64,000 nt of DNA from Skeletonema tropicum (lineage: Eukaryota > Bacillariophyta > Thalassiosirophyceae > Thalassiosirales > Thalassiosiraceae), in the NCBI GenBank assembly GCA_037178625.1, contig CM074135.1, forward strand, positions 2,606,001 through 2,670,000, in the 5' to 3' direction. The notes below the pieces were generated by a model. It saw only the letters and a list, made by a program, of their open reading frames with translations. It made no database searches and was not told the DNA's origin. A program made the translations under genes and the position numbers. Positions within the stretch are counted from its first letter, which is position 1. Every line of letters begins with the position of its first letter. Below, in pieces: positions 30,598 through 41,773 of this stretch.

Positions 30598-30805
30598 AAA
30601 CTTTCCGCCCAACTCACCCGGTGGCTCACCCCAACATATTATGTAGGTGTTTGGTGAAGACAACGTAATTAAAACAATTGAGATACACAAGAAGTTTTGC
30701 TAAACGTAATATCAGCAGTTCCATCTTGCGTTTGAAGCAAGGGAACCTTACCTTAAAAGGTACCAAAAATTGAGTCTAAGAGGCAAAGCAAAAACTGCAC
30801 GAAAA

Positions 30806-32203
30806 ATGATGGACATGGCGATGGACGACATCATTAGAGGAATGTTTTTCAGACACTTCCAATACATGGACGACGAAGATCCTCCCTCGGATAGAAGCAC
30901 ATCATCACATGATGATGACGACGAAAGGAATTATTGGCTCGACTACTTGCAGGGGATACAGGAAAATGATCCTCATGTGACGCAGTTAATTGGGATAGGT
31001 GATTATGCGGAGATACGAAATATGGACAATGAGGATTGGGAGGGACTCGGGCGTGACATATTAAACAACACCAACTTGGGAGTTTTAACACTATCTGAAA
31101 GCTCCCTCAATGATGAGACGATGTCATTTTTCTTCAGAGGATTGACGAGTAGTAGCTCGATCACAGAAATTAATCTTCACGAAAATCAATTAACCGCAGC
31201 AGGAGTGGGGAGCATGGTGCCCTTCTTACAGAATTCAAACAATCTGAAAGAGTTGTATCTCCTAGGCAACAATTTGCACTCAGAGGGCTTCAACATACTT
31301 TTTCGTGCGTTAAACAACAGCTCAATAGAAGAGCTGAATTGTGCTCGCTGCGGAATAGAATCGATTGATATTGACATCGAACACATTCCCCACAATTTGA
31401 AACGCTTGATCCTGCATAGAAACGACATCAATGCTGACGGATGCCGTGGATTAGCGACATTATTGCGAGGGGAAGAGTGCACGCTTAACTTTCTAAACCT
31501 CAGCTACAATATGATTGACGACGAAGGCGTGGAAATTCTGGTCGATGCCCTTCAAAACAATACATCATTAAAGAATTTGAATTTGGATGAGAATAGAATA
31601 TCAAACCGTGGAAAAATCATGTTGCTGAAGCTAGTGAATGATATTTCTAGCATCGAAGCAACGCTGCAATCAAATCACGCCTTGTAATATATTGGCTTGC
31701 AAGGCAACTTACCGTATGGAGATCCAGCAAGTGTATTGATTCTGCGACACATCAACAAGTCTACTGATATATATATGGCAGGGATGAACGAAAACGATAT
31801 TGGCAAGGAGAAGGTAATTGCGACACAGCTAGATAGTGAAGTTAGAGAAGAAATGGCTAAACTGCAGGGGGTACATCATTCGGTGTATAGTGATATCGAT
31901 CCTCTCCATCTACCTGAGGTATTGTCATTGATTGGTGAAAGCCATGGACACGACAAACTCTATACAGCATTATCTTCGTCAATTACAACATTGTTCTCTA
32001 CAGTAAATAGAAAGAAGTGCATACAGCAGCAGATGGAGAGTCATGCGGCCATAATAGCTGAGCACACAGCCAAACTGGATGAGCTGGGTGCTGAGCTCGG
32101 CGACATTGAAGCTACGGAAGGGTGCGCAGGTAATACTGGAATTGAGCATCGCAGCAACAAAAGGCGTAGGAAATGGTGGTGGGGGCTCTGGGGTGGAGCA
32201 TGA
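30806..32203 (+). pseudogene. LRR/C-terminal-domain family member b, one in-frame stop
   Basis: First ATG at 30806; the reading frame runs to a stop at 32201-32203, broken only by TAA at 31685-31687. Intact relatives read SNHTLRYI there, so SNHAL-stop-YIGL is a single damaged codon. Order: acidic N-terminus (~60 aa), conserved EDWEGLGRDILNN, RNI-type LRRs (LKELYLLGNNLHSEGFNIL, LKRLILHRNDINADGCRGL), KLVNDISSIEATLQSNH, then the family domain DPLHLPEVLSLIGESHG...LFSTVNRKKC, a coiled coil, and the tail NKRRRKWWWGLWGGA. Full length would be ~465 aa. Convergent with member c. Either a young pseudogene, a readthrough gene, or a base-call error. Confidence 0.75.
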
Positions 32204-32398
32204 GCGATGAAAGTCCTATCAATAATATATAGCATACATCTATCAATGCCCTTTTACGTCACTTCTTATTCAGCAGATAGCGTTGGACTCTTCGCATTAT
32301 ACTGTCAACACGAAGATCTTATTATCAAGACCATGATAAATCCTCCATCGCCAACGCGACAGTGAGGACCTCATCACAACCCTTCCACAGTTCCCACT

Positions 32399-33763
32399 CT
32401 AGCTTCGGCGCCTTTTACTGTCACGAAGCTCACATTCTACTTCTGGTTGCCCTTTTGCTCGTTTTATTGCCGCAAGTTCTGCACGGAAAAACTCTAATTT
32501 CGCTGCATGATAAGCGATTTCTTCCTGTATAAACGCTTCCTTCTCCTCTGCCGCCAGCTCAGCATCCAGCTCCTCAACTTTAGCTCTATGATCAGCTAGA
32601 TTCGCTGAATGATACGCCCTCTGTTGAAGTACGCACTTCTTTCTATTTACAGTAGAAAATAGCATTGTTACTGAAGCAGATAATGCCAAAAAGAGTTCAC
32701 CGTGACCATGAATTTGACCAATCAATGCAAGTACTTCCGGTAGGAGGAGAGGATCAATCTCGCGATACACAGAATGGTTAACTCCCTGTATACAGTACAA
32801 TTCTGCCCTGTTCTTACTATCTAGATGCGAAAAAATCACCTTTTCACTGGCAGCTTCATCTGGGTAATTCGCGTTTTCTTCGTTGATCTGTGTAGCCAAA
32901 CTGAGTTGCCGATTGATGTTTTCGTCTACTACCGCTAATGCACCATCAGCATTGTTATTTCTGACAAGTAGATGGGCCAAGGTGTGATTTGATTGCAGCG
33001 TTGCTTTGATGCTAGAAATATCATTCACTAGCTTCAGCAACATTAACATTCCACGGTTTGATACGTCATTGTTCCTATCTAAATTTAAAGTAGATAGTGT
33101 CTTGTTGTTTTGAAGGGCATCGACCAGAATTTCCACTCCTAAATCGTCAATATTATTGCTGTTCAGCATTAGAGTTTCAAGTGTAGATTCTCCCCCCTGC
33201 AATAATTTCGCCAATTCGTGGCATCCATCAGCGTTGATTTTGTTACATTTTAAATGTAGAATCCTCAGTTCTTCAGGGATAAGCTCGCTGTCAATCTCAA
33301 TCGATTTTATGCCGCAGCTAGCACAATTTAGCGTCTCGATTGGGCTGTATTGTAATGCCCTGAACAATTCGTTGAAGCCCTCTGATCGTATGTCATTGTT
33401 ACTGAGATTTAAACATTGAAGACTGACTGAATTATGTAAAAATGGCACCATGCCCCGGATTCCTGCCACGCTCAACCCATTCGAATGAAAATTAAAGTCA
33501 TGATAAACACTGCTACTCGTAAATCCCCGGAAGAAACTTGATATTTTCTCATCATTGAGAGCGCCATCGAAAATGTGTATGGCTCCTTCCAAAAAGTAAT
33601 CATCATCATCATCTTCAACTCGGCCGGTCAAATGGCGCCCCATCTCCTCCCAATCCTCATCTATTAAATCTGGAACTGAACCATTACCTCTTAAAGATAG
33701 CTCAAACTCCCCTTGATAAATAGAAGTACAACCTAGATAGTGTTCATACCATGGAAGGGTCAT
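32399..33763 (-). CDS. LRR/C-terminal-domain family member c, intact
   Basis: 454 aa, ATG 33761-33763. IDEDWEEMGRHL marks the family's N-terminal block. RNI LRRs follow (LQCLNLSNNDIRSEGFNELF, LRILHLKCNKINADGCHEL, LETLMLNSNNIDDLGVEILV), then VNDISSIKATLQSNHTL, then DPLLLPEVLALIGQIHGHGE with LFSTVNRKKC. The coiled coil is longer than in its relatives because a block of ~30 residues (YHSANLADHRAKVEELDAEL / YHAAKLEFFRAELAAIKRA) is present twice. It ends in DSKRRRS, without the Trp-rich tail. No signal peptide or membrane segment; the basic tail could be a nuclear localisation signal. Function unknown. LRR plus coiled coil suggests a binding or scaffold role. Confidence 0.8.
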   Translation of the reverse strand: MTLPWYEHYLGCTSIYQGEFELSLRGNGSVPDLIDEDWEEMGRHLTGRVEDDDDDYFLEGAIHIFDGALNDEKISSFFRGFTSSSVYHDFNFHSNGLSVAGIRGMVPFLHNSVSLQCLNLSNNDIRSEGFNELFRALQYSPIETLNCASCGIKSIEIDSELIPEELRILHLKCNKINADGCHELAKLLQGGESTLETLMLNSNNIDDLGVEILVDALQNNKTLSTLNLDRNNDVSNRGMLMLLKLVNDISSIKATLQSNHTLAHLLVRNNNADGALAVVDENINRQLSLATQINEENANYPDEAASEKVIFSHLDSKNRAELYCIQGVNHSVYREIDPLLLPEVLALIGQIHGHGELFLALSASVTMLFSTVNRKKCVLQQRAYHSANLADHRAKVEELDAELAAEEKEAFIQEEIAYHAAKLEFFRAELAAIKRAKGQPEVECELRDSKRRRS

Positions 33764-33802
33764 TTGTCATTTTCGGTTTATGCAGAGAGCATTTCATGTT
33801 TT

Positions 33803-33832
33803 AGCCGGAGCCGGGAGCCGGGAGCCGGGTGC
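33803..33832. repeat. (AGCCGGG)n simple repeat
   Basis: About four copies of a 7-nt AGCCGGG/AGCCGGA unit just upstream of member c. Confidence 0.8.
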
Positions 33833-34208
33833 CATTCAAAAAGGTGCGCGCGTTCGGCGGTCAAAAAATCCGGACACTTTCTAAGGTAAAGACGGTACTC
33901 CTACGAGGGTTATGTCAGAATTCCTACGTAGACTTTCTACAGATCACACCCGTCCTCAAGCCAGAGACGGAAAAGCAAAACAGCAACCAGGCACCAAAGC
34001 TCGAGAAGAAGGGACGAAGTAGAAAAGTGCATCGCCTACGAATCGATAAATTAAATTATCCAGTAGTCGATACTATTGCTTAACATTCACAGCCAAACCT
34101 TGTCCTTGTTCTTTTCCTTGTCCTTGCCCTTGACCTTGCGATACCGTAGACATAGACCATAGATTGTTGAGAGTATGACTACGACCGGCCCCAAAATGCT
34201 AGTTAGAG

Positions 34209-35202
34209 TTAGGGCTCCTCTGCCTCTCGGTCTGCCTCTGGGTCTACCTCTTCGTTGGTGGTGACCTCCACCTTTTTGACGTGGCGTCTAAGCCGACGCC
34301 CATGGTGATCGATGACACCAGCTTCGCAATCAAAGCTCTCCTTCACGTAATAAATCTTTCCATTCGTATCTGTCAAGGTGAATCCGCCATCTTCGTTGGG
34401 TTCAATGTCACGAGCTTGAATAGAATGCAGGGCTCCATCTGGAGAAGCCACAACCGTTGGGGTGAAGAATGACTCCAACTTCAGCATACCAGCCTCGTCT
34501 ACAGACAAACAACCCAACGACTTGGCTCCCGCTCCCGCTCCCACTCCCGAGTCTTGATTAACAGCGACAGGGGCAAGAGCTTCAACTCTTCTTCCAGTAG
34601 GAAGAGTCTTGACTGTTTCATCAGTACCATAGACCTTCATGTTTCCATCGGCGGAAATGGTTGTCTCTTTTGTGAGAAGAGCAGCCGCAACGGAAGTGCC
34701 AAAGGTTGAAAGGCAAAGGAGGACAATGACACAGGCGAGCACACCAAAGAAGAAGTTATGCTTGCGAAGGAGCTGCTTGACTGAATAATTGGTCTCAGCA
34801 GCCTTCACAATGCCCTTAAGCACTTCGGTTGAGTCCAGTTTCCCATCTTTGTCGGCATCGAGTTCCTCAACAATCTTGAGGGCAATCTCCTGGACGGCAG
34901 GATCCAGGCCAACGAGAACTGGGTGATTCGTGTTGACATCACGAATGTTAATGGCACTCCGACGACGTTCCATCTGCACACGATGTGATGCAAGAGTGAT
35001 GGGGTGGTAGTTGGTAGTGGAGCAAAGCACATGAGGTAGAGGTAGAGCGTGGAAGATCAGCGGAAATAGAACATGTAGTTGTAGTGAGCGCATGAACAAG
35101 AAGATGAGAATGCATATCAATAAATGTACCTACCTTAGCAGCGGACTTCATGGCGCCTTCCTCGAGATCAGGGTGAGGAGTGTTTGCTTCAGAGTAGCTC
35201 AT
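34209..35202 (-). CDS. EF-hand membrane protein
   Basis: Two exons, 35134-35202 and 34209-34973, with a 160-nt intron (donor GTAGGTAC, acceptor GTGTGCAG), giving 277 aa. A single-exon reading from 35120 would translate intron sequence and is less likely. Features: one canonical EF-hand loop DADKDGKLDSTE (~residues 62-73) for Ca2+ binding, then one membrane helix FFFGVLACVIVLLCLSTFG (~97-120), then a ~150-residue non-cytosolic or cytosolic domain with KIYYVKESFDCEAG, and a very acidic end. No signal peptide is seen, so it is probably a single-pass protein with the EF-hand in the cytosol. Partner unknown; the family looks lineage-specific. Confidence 0.7.
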
Positions 35203-36182
35203 GCTCGTAAGTAGTCGTTCTTTTTATGGCAAGTTGTTTTTATGTAAATGTAAATGCAATTACGAGCTGCCTTCAAAAGGAAAACTATTCCTCGGCTGAG
35301 TGAGCGCTGTTGGCACCACGTAGGCGTAGGATCGCTTTTGGCACCAGCACCACGTAGGCGTAGGATTCCTTTGTGTTGTTCTTTTCATCGTTTAGACGTG
35401 TTTTACTTTGATCTGAACAATACGACATCGACTTCGACTTCCTTGTCCTTGCGAATCTCGAAATAAGCTCATGCGGAACCTGATTTGGGAGCGCGATTTT
35501 TGCGTGGTTTGCGCGAAAATCCTAATAAAATGATCAAAATAATAGAAAATAACTACTCCTATACTTAGCAAAAGCGATGTCATGCCAAGGATCGCTTGGC
35601 CTTATCTCTAGAGAGCAGTAGCCCTCTTGCATGTCCTCACAGATTTGAAAAGTTTCAATAGGCCGATCATAAGTCAGGTTCGCAACAAGAGCGGAAAGAC
35701 GATGAAGAATTATACAATACATCATACAGCAGCTTTTTCAGTCGTGGTAGGCCTGACGTTTTTGAACAGAGACAGTAAAATGAGTAAACGTTGTGTCTCG
35801 ATGGTGATGTTTTCTCGCACCCCTAATCACCGTTATGTATGTATCACCGGGCGGGGGGGGCGGGCCGCACAAGAGAGACGAGAGAAGCTAAAGAGATGGC
35901 TCTGCGCGCGAGCGCTTGCTTTCGGCACCAACCCGACTTAGTGTGACGTGGACTAAACACAGGGTTTTCTTCAAATTTTACTGAAAACTTAACCAAATAT
36001 CATTACTGTTCGTACATCCTAAGTATTTATCATGCACACAGCCTGTTCACACAAATGTGGGGTTGGTGACATGCAGGCCCCGGTGGTAGGGGTGTGTGGT
36101 CATTCTTAGACTCCAAAGTTTGCCTCCAAGCCACAGGGTCGTTCGTAGACACACTATGTCTCGGTTACAGGGAGGTGCCGCG
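35203..36182. other. intergenic region
   Basis: No gene seen. It includes two copies of CACGTAGGCGTAGGAT (~35318 and ~35350) and a G-rich run CCGGGCGGGGGG near 35848-35860. The MITE at 36183 begins at its end. Confidence 0.5.
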
Positions 36183-36353
36183 AACTAAACCCCCCTGGTC
36201 AGCTTAGACCCCGCCTCCAAATCGCCTATTTAGACCCCCCTCGTGGTTTCTACTAGCACCTGCTAGGGAATTAGTATGTGAGTAAATCGAACGTTAGACT
36301 CCCCTAGGGCAGACGAGCCAAAATTTTTAGACCCCCGGGGGGTTTAGTTGCTA
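36183..36353. mobile_element. ~170-bp MITE candidate
   Basis: Inverted ends AACTAAACCCCCCTGG (36184) and CCGGGGGGTTTAGTT (36341-36353), with further TTAGACCCC blocks inside both ends. No coding content. It lies ~220 bp upstream of the Rieske gene. Confidence 0.5.
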
Positions 36354-36572
36354 GTTAATTTGTTAGCAGTTCTCAGGTCTCATAACTCTGCTACTCGCTC
36401 GGTCGATGGTCGATGGCAGATGGCAGCTGGTCGATGGTCGATGAGTATGTAGTAGTATCTATGATTATGTACTTAGGCTTATGTAGGAGCTGTGACGCGC
36501 CAAATATTTGGCGCCCCGCCATCTGCTATCTGCGCCTACGCTTTCCTTCCATTTTCTGTGTCCGTGTCAACC

Positions 36573-38553
36573 ATGATGAAAGAACTGCCCCTACTGTTGC
36601 TAGCGGCAGCATCATGCCACGGCTTCCAGCCTCCTGTCTCTACCAACAGTGTCCGACGTACTCCTGACAATAATAATCATCTGCGCTCCGCAGTTTCATC
36701 TCTACATTCCTCTATCAAAGCCACCGATCTGAACACCGCCACCGCCACTACCGGATTGGATGCATTCGATTACAAAAATCAATGGTACCCCGTCATCTGG
36801 TCGAGAGATTTACCCCTCAATCAACCGACACGAGTTACATTATTTGATGTCAATTATGTAGTCGCCAAGACTTTGCAGAAGACGCAAAATGATGAGCAAG
36901 AAGAAGAGCAAGAAGTGTATTCGTATGTGGCCATGTTGGATGAATGCCCACATAAAAAGGTGGCTCTTTCGGAAGGGCGTGTTACCGAGTGTGGTGGGTT
37001 TATCCAGTGTTCATATCATGGTTGGACGTTTGATGGAAAAGATGGATCATGTGTCGAAATTCCTCAAACGGTGATTGCATCTGCTGCGAAACAAAAGGGC
37101 GAGGCGGGAGCATCATTATCGCCACCTGCAGCAGTGGGTGCAAAGAGAAAGAGAGAAGACGGAACAGCCGTAGCCATCACCGAAGCACAGGGGATGCTTT
37201 GGCTCTCTCCATTCTTTACTCCTCTGGAAGCACTTGCAGCCACATCCGAGGGACGTCTCAGCCCTCCCCCACGTGTACCTGAACTCGACTTGCCAGAATA
37301 CAAAAGTCAAATAGCCATTCGTGATTTTCCAATCGATTGGACTGTATTGATGGAGAATATTATGGACCCTGATCATGGATACTTTGCTCATTCTAGTTCG
37401 GGAAGTGCCCCCATTGGGTTTGATTGGTACAGTAGTGACGGTGTGGAGAATATGATGGAGGTGAAGGAGGAAAGTTCTGAGAATGGAGGATGGAAGATTG
37501 TCTCTTCGGTGAATGCTGTGGCAAAGTTGGCCAAGTACAATAAAGAGGTGAGGAATGTTGATGGTTCTACTGCAAAGGACGATGGACTTGCCAACAAAGA
37601 AGAAGAGTAAAAAGGCGGATGAAGCGCCTCCCAAATTGGCCACTACAACATTTGTAGCACCAAGTCTGATTTACTTGGGACGCCGAGACAACTCCACTGC
37701 AACATCTAATTTCTTGACGGCATTTTGGGTATCTCCCGTTGGAACAGGACGATCCAGATTCATGTCTGCTGCCGTGAGCAAGACACCTTTTGCGATTCCT
37801 AGATGGATTGTGCACATGCAATTGAACAATTTTCTCGATCAGGATACGTTTCTCTTGTTGGGGCAGCATCGGGCTGTTTTGAAGAGGGAGGCAGAGGGAC
37901 ATCTCGAAAGTAATGATGGTGGTGGTGGAGCTTCTGCCTCGGCTGTGAATAACGTCCGGAAATCAACATATGTGTATAGATCTCCATCAGAGAGGCTGCC
38001 AGTCAAAATTGGGCAATTCTTTGACAAGACACTCTCCCGTGTGCCAAATCGTAAGGAATCATTGATGGCATGGTACAGTCGCAATAGTAATGAGAACAAA
38101 TTATTCGATCCGTGGCCCAGTCGTGAGATTGTACTGGACCGGTATGAACAACATACCAAGGTTTGTCCTGATTCACAAGATGTTGTGAGTAGGTGTGATA
38201 GAGTGATGAAGAGGTCAAAGGTGCTGGGGTGGGCACTAATTCTAATGAAGTTGGTGATGAAGCCTCAATCTTCTGTCGGAGCGGCGGAGACAGCTGCAGC
38301 TGTGTCTAATTTGGGCTCATTTGCATTGGGATTCAAGTCAGGCTTGTTACTTCTGGCTTCAAGACTTAGTTCCGTGGTCACACCCATTGCCAATCGCTTG
38401 GTTCAAACCAAACCTTTCTTTGGCATACTCGCTGCATTATTCGTTTCACACTACATCGCGGCAAGTATCAAGAGGGAGTTCTTTTTCAAGTTCACTGATG
38501 ACATTCACCACGAGGATATTAGGTTTATTGCGAACAATTGGAAGGATCTTTGA
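36573..38553 (+). CDS. Rieske [2Fe-2S] oxygenase, PAO/TIC55-like, plastid-targeted (frame break)
   Basis: ATG 36573; the open frame upstream lacks an ATG. Residues 1-20 (MMKELPLLLLAAASCHGFQP) form a signal peptide with an ASAFAP-like site. The Rieske cluster is CPHKKVALSEG...CGGFIQCSYHGW; the mononuclear-iron site is MDPDHGYFAH (HxxxxH). The C-terminal half includes TTFVAPSLIYLGRRD, AFWVSPVGTGRSRFM, the PRWIVHMQLNNFLDQDTFLL segment, and two hydrophobic helices near the end. This is the architecture of pheophorbide a oxygenase, chlorophyllide a oxygenase and TIC55, which act on chlorophyll or related plastid substrates. The first frame stops at 37610 and the second continues from ~37600, one base out. 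Explanations: a 52-nt intron (37548-37599, GTGAGG...AAAG), a 91-nt one (37509-37599), or a single-base error. Total ~655 aa. Confidence 0.8.
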
Positions 38554-38841
38554 TTGAGGTGTGGTGTAGATATTGTAACTTCAACTGTGTGCAACTGTGA
38601 AGTTATGATTTTCGGCTTCAGATTGTTGATCGTGTATGGGAATGGGAACCGAAAAATTTTAAACTTTCAAGCCAACGCCACCCAACATTGAAATTATTGC
38701 CACTATCGTAAGAAGGGTAATTCGAAAGGGTTTGTCATCTACGACCCTTTGGCGAAAGTAAAATAATATTGTCTAGGAGAGATTGAATGTAGTTTAGTAG
38801 TTGAACAGCCTTCGCTACGCCCGGCTGCATCACACAACGCA

Positions 38842-41499
38842 ATGGAGATGGAGCGGCAAACAAGCTGCTGTCAAAATTCGTCGAGATGTTCCCGACCACT
38901 AAAGCAATGGCTAGAACAACCCACGATCTTTTGTAGGCATAATAGCAATGGTTTGTTCGGTGCAATACGAGAAAATGACGCTGACCTCGCAAAGTATATC
39001 GCCAAGCAAATGGGGAGTGAAACGATGACGACATTACTAACAACACACGAGACCGCATTTGGAGATACTTGTCTGACTTTTGCTGCCTTTTTTGGTAGGC
39101 TTGATATTGTTACTTCGTTTCTTGATGAAATCAGGCGCATTGCTCACACCAATAGCGAAACAATAGCAATTTCGGATCTAGTCAACCGAGAGACGAGTCG
39201 GGGAAAGATTGCCATCATAGAAGCAGTCAAAAATGGCAACATTGACGTGGCTTCTACTCTTCTATCGAATGGTGCTAACGTCAAGCTTCCATCGAAAACG
39301 CACGGCAAGTCAGCATTGGAATGGGCGATCATGGGTAGAAACGAGTCAATGTTGGAAATGATAAATCACCACATGCAGCTCAGTGAACATATTACCGCCC
39401 TCTTCAAAGCAATATCAAATGGAGATAAGGACGAAGTGATTTCGTTGACCAAAGGTGGTACTCCATATAAGCCACTCTCTATCTCGCCTTCACTATCTGA
39501 TAGATTGACGGCACTCCGGATCAAAATCGAACAAGACAAGCAAAAGAGTAGCGAGCTGCAAAATATTTTGCTGCAGGAAGAACCCAAACTCGATGCAGCT
39601 ACTGCGGAGCTGGAAAGTACGACCAAAACAATCGATGAATTGCGTAATGAGAGGCAAGACATGGTATCCAACCGCCGCAGAGATTTTATAGAAGTGGTCG
39701 CAATACTAAAGCTCGCCGCAACTGAGAGCAATATAGCTGCTCTGAGCTCTACTCAGTCTCCACTGGAATGCGAATTGATTGCGAAAGCATTGTGCACGTT
39801 ATTCCGCATCAAAGTAAACGAAAAAGATTCAGACGCTCCCTTCTTTCGAAAGATGCAGTTCATGATGAAGGATAAGCACAAATTCCTTCATAGGGTCAAG
39901 CATTATCATTTTGTCCCGTCCCAAGCCAATCTTGCTGCTTCTGTGCAAGTTGACGGCATCCCTGGCATGTGCTCTGATTACATTAGCGTTTTGAACGAGT
40001 CAGGAAGTCTGGGTGCCCTCATGAACTCGATTGTCAAATACCTTGGCACCATCTTTGAACACATGGCGATTCACGAGCGAGAAAGTGACTTCATTATGAA
40101 ACAAAGAGCTGAGGATGACAAGCTACAAAGAAAATCGACAGACGTGGAAGTTCTCAACTCTCGTTGTGTCATTCTGCGCCGTGAGTTGGGTATTATCATG
40201 AAATCTATTGAGACGCTTCAGCAACAGCTAGTGAAACTCGAACGTGAAAATACTGTTGCAACCGTAATGAGTGTCAAAGCCTTGAATGGTCATACAGTGC
40301 TCAGCTGGGCAGCTGCAGTTGGGAATGTTAATATTATGAAGGTCTTACTAAAGCATGGTGCAAAAACTGCAATAGAAGAACGACTCGTTTGTTCGTGTGC
40401 GATCATAATTCAAGCAGCCTATCGACACTACTTGTGGAGACGAGATCGTCATAATAGCAACGAAGACTTGGAGCAACGAGAACGTGAACGATGCGTTAAT
40501 CTTCGTATACGAACCTTGAGTCGCTTGTTCCGCCATCATTTACAGAGTATCCGCCTTCCGCTTTCCGAGGCAATGTTCAATGGCAACGCAGAGGTAGCAT
40601 CGCTTCTGGATAAAACAGACATCTCGCTCTTCCAAGCTCTCAACTTGTTACATTTGTTCAAGGCTCCCTGTACAACAACACCGCGACCTCTAACAACTTC
40701 TCCAACGCCAACGAATCATCTAGAATCAAACATTGAAAATTTACTATCATCCACAATACTTGCAGGCAGTCTCTTTAGTGACAAAAGAGAGCTTCATGAC
40801 TGTCCATCTTCATTTGTAGCTTCGTTAGAATTTGCATCGACAATCATTGATAACTTCCTGAAACATCGCAGACAATCTCTTGAAAGAAAGATATCATCCC
40901 GTCGGGACACACTCTTCCAGAACCATAGACAAGAAAAGATAGCAGAACTCACATCTGCAATGCACCAGAGTAATTTCGATGGTATGATAAAGGCTTCAGA
41001 AGAAGCATGTATCCCATTGGACTACGAAGACGTAACCGGGATGACCCCACTGATCCGAGCGGTTATTGTTGGCTCCACGACACAAGATCGATACAGGAGA
41101 AGACCGGGTGGAAAAGAAATGTCAGCTGTTGCGTATCTGCTGGGTAGAGTGAGTCACTTGAAACCCTCTGTGGACTTTGAGAATAAATTTGGGCACACTC
41201 CGCTCTCAATGGCGTGCTGCTGCGGAAGTGGTGGCATGGAAACAGTTCGCGAGTTGATAAATGGAGGGGCAGATATCAATAGACAGTCTGCGCTAGATGG
41301 AAACACTGCACTGCATCATGCCTGCAAAGCTGGGAATCTTGATGTTGTTAGAGAGCTTGTCAGATGTGGAGCGAATCTTACACTGAAGAATCATTTGAAC
41401 CACACCTCTATCGAATTTGCCGAGGGGAGTGTCGCAGACTACCTGAAATCCCTGCAGGGTGTCGATGATGGCTCCACGACAAATAGGGATAGTTCATAA
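38842..41499 (+). CDS. ankyrin-repeat protein with coiled coil and IQ motif
   Basis: 885 aa, intronless. N-terminal ankyrin repeats at ~35-180 (DTCLTFAAFFGRLDIVTSFL, AIIEAVKNGNIDVASTLLSNG, SALEWAIMGRNESMLEMI). A coiled coil follows at ~220-275, then a region I do not recognise, and a second coiled segment at ~420-470. One ankyrin repeat lies at ~480-512 (HTVLSWAAAVGNVNIMKVLLKHG), followed directly by an IQ calmodulin-binding motif IIIQAAYRHYLWRR (~519-533). C-terminal ankyrin repeats are at ~725-865 (TALHHACKAGNLDVVRELVRCG). Likely a cytosolic or cytoskeletal scaffold regulated by Ca2+/calmodulin; partner unknown. ATG 38842 is the first in frame. Confidence 0.8.
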   Translation: MEMERQTSCCQNSSRCSRPLKQWLEQPTIFCRHNSNGLFGAIRENDADLAKYIAKQMGSETMTTLLTTHETAFGDTCLTFAAFFGRLDIVTSFLDEIRRIAHTNSETIAISDLVNRETSRGKIAIIEAVKNGNIDVASTLLSNGANVKLPSKTHGKSALEWAIMGRNESMLEMINHHMQLSEHITALFKAISNGDKDEVISLTKGGTPYKPLSISPSLSDRLTALRIKIEQDKQKSSELQNILLQEEPKLDAATAELESTTKTIDELRNERQDMVSNRRRDFIEVVAILKLAATESNIAALSSTQSPLECELIAKALCTLFRIKVNEKDSDAPFFRKMQFMMKDKHKFLHRVKHYHFVPSQANLAASVQVDGIPGMCSDYISVLNESGSLGALMNSIVKYLGTIFEHMAIHERESDFIMKQRAEDDKLQRKSTDVEVLNSRCVILRRELGIIMKSIETLQQQLVKLERENTVATVMSVKALNGHTVLSWAAAVGNVNIMKVLLKHGAKTAIEERLVCSCAIIIQAAYRHYLWRRDRHNSNEDLEQRERERCVNLRIRTLSRLFRHHLQSIRLPLSEAMFNGNAEVASLLDKTDISLFQALNLLHLFKAPCTTTPRPLTTSPTPTNHLESNIENLLSSTILAGSLFSDKRELHDCPSSFVASLEFASTIIDNFLKHRRQSLERKISSRRDTLFQNHRQEKIAELTSAMHQSNFDGMIKASEEACIPLDYEDVTGMTPLIRAVIVGSTTQDRYRRRPGGKEMSAVAYLLGRVSHLKPSVDFENKFGHTPLSMACCCGSGGMETVRELINGGADINRQSALDGNTALHHACKAGNLDVVRELVRCGANLTLKNHLNHTSIEFAEGSVADYLKSLQGVDDGSTTNRDSS

Positions 41500-41773
41500 T
41501 GCCCCATCCCCTGCATCACTAAATGCTAAACAATGCCAATCCACGTAATGCTCTTCATGTCCATGATGTTGACCTATCAACGAAAGCAACTCGGGTAAGG
41601 ACTAACGTCGCCGGTATCAGAGAGGACTCGTCGCGGTGGTTCAGCAAATATTATTTATGATGTCTGAACATAAATGAACATAAACAATGCACATGTAATC
41701 AGAGGAAGTTTAAGTCTTGTAGGAAGAATATGGTAACCTGCTCCAATGCCCACGCCCACCCTTCATCCCTTCC

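Noticed and set aside
33829..34083. 84-codon plus-strand ORF next to the AGCCGGG repeat
   Set aside because: No ATG-context support, no recognisable motif, and it starts in a simple repeat.
34974..35120. Hydrophobic N-terminus of a single-exon version of the EF-hand protein (a possible signal peptide)
   Set aside because: This stretch lies in a good GT-AG intron; splicing joins a cleaner first exon (MSYSEANTPHPDLEEG) to the ATG at 34973.
35840..35880. G-rich run as a G-quadruplex regulatory site
   Set aside because: It lacks four separated G3 tracts of suitable spacing and lies far from any gene start.
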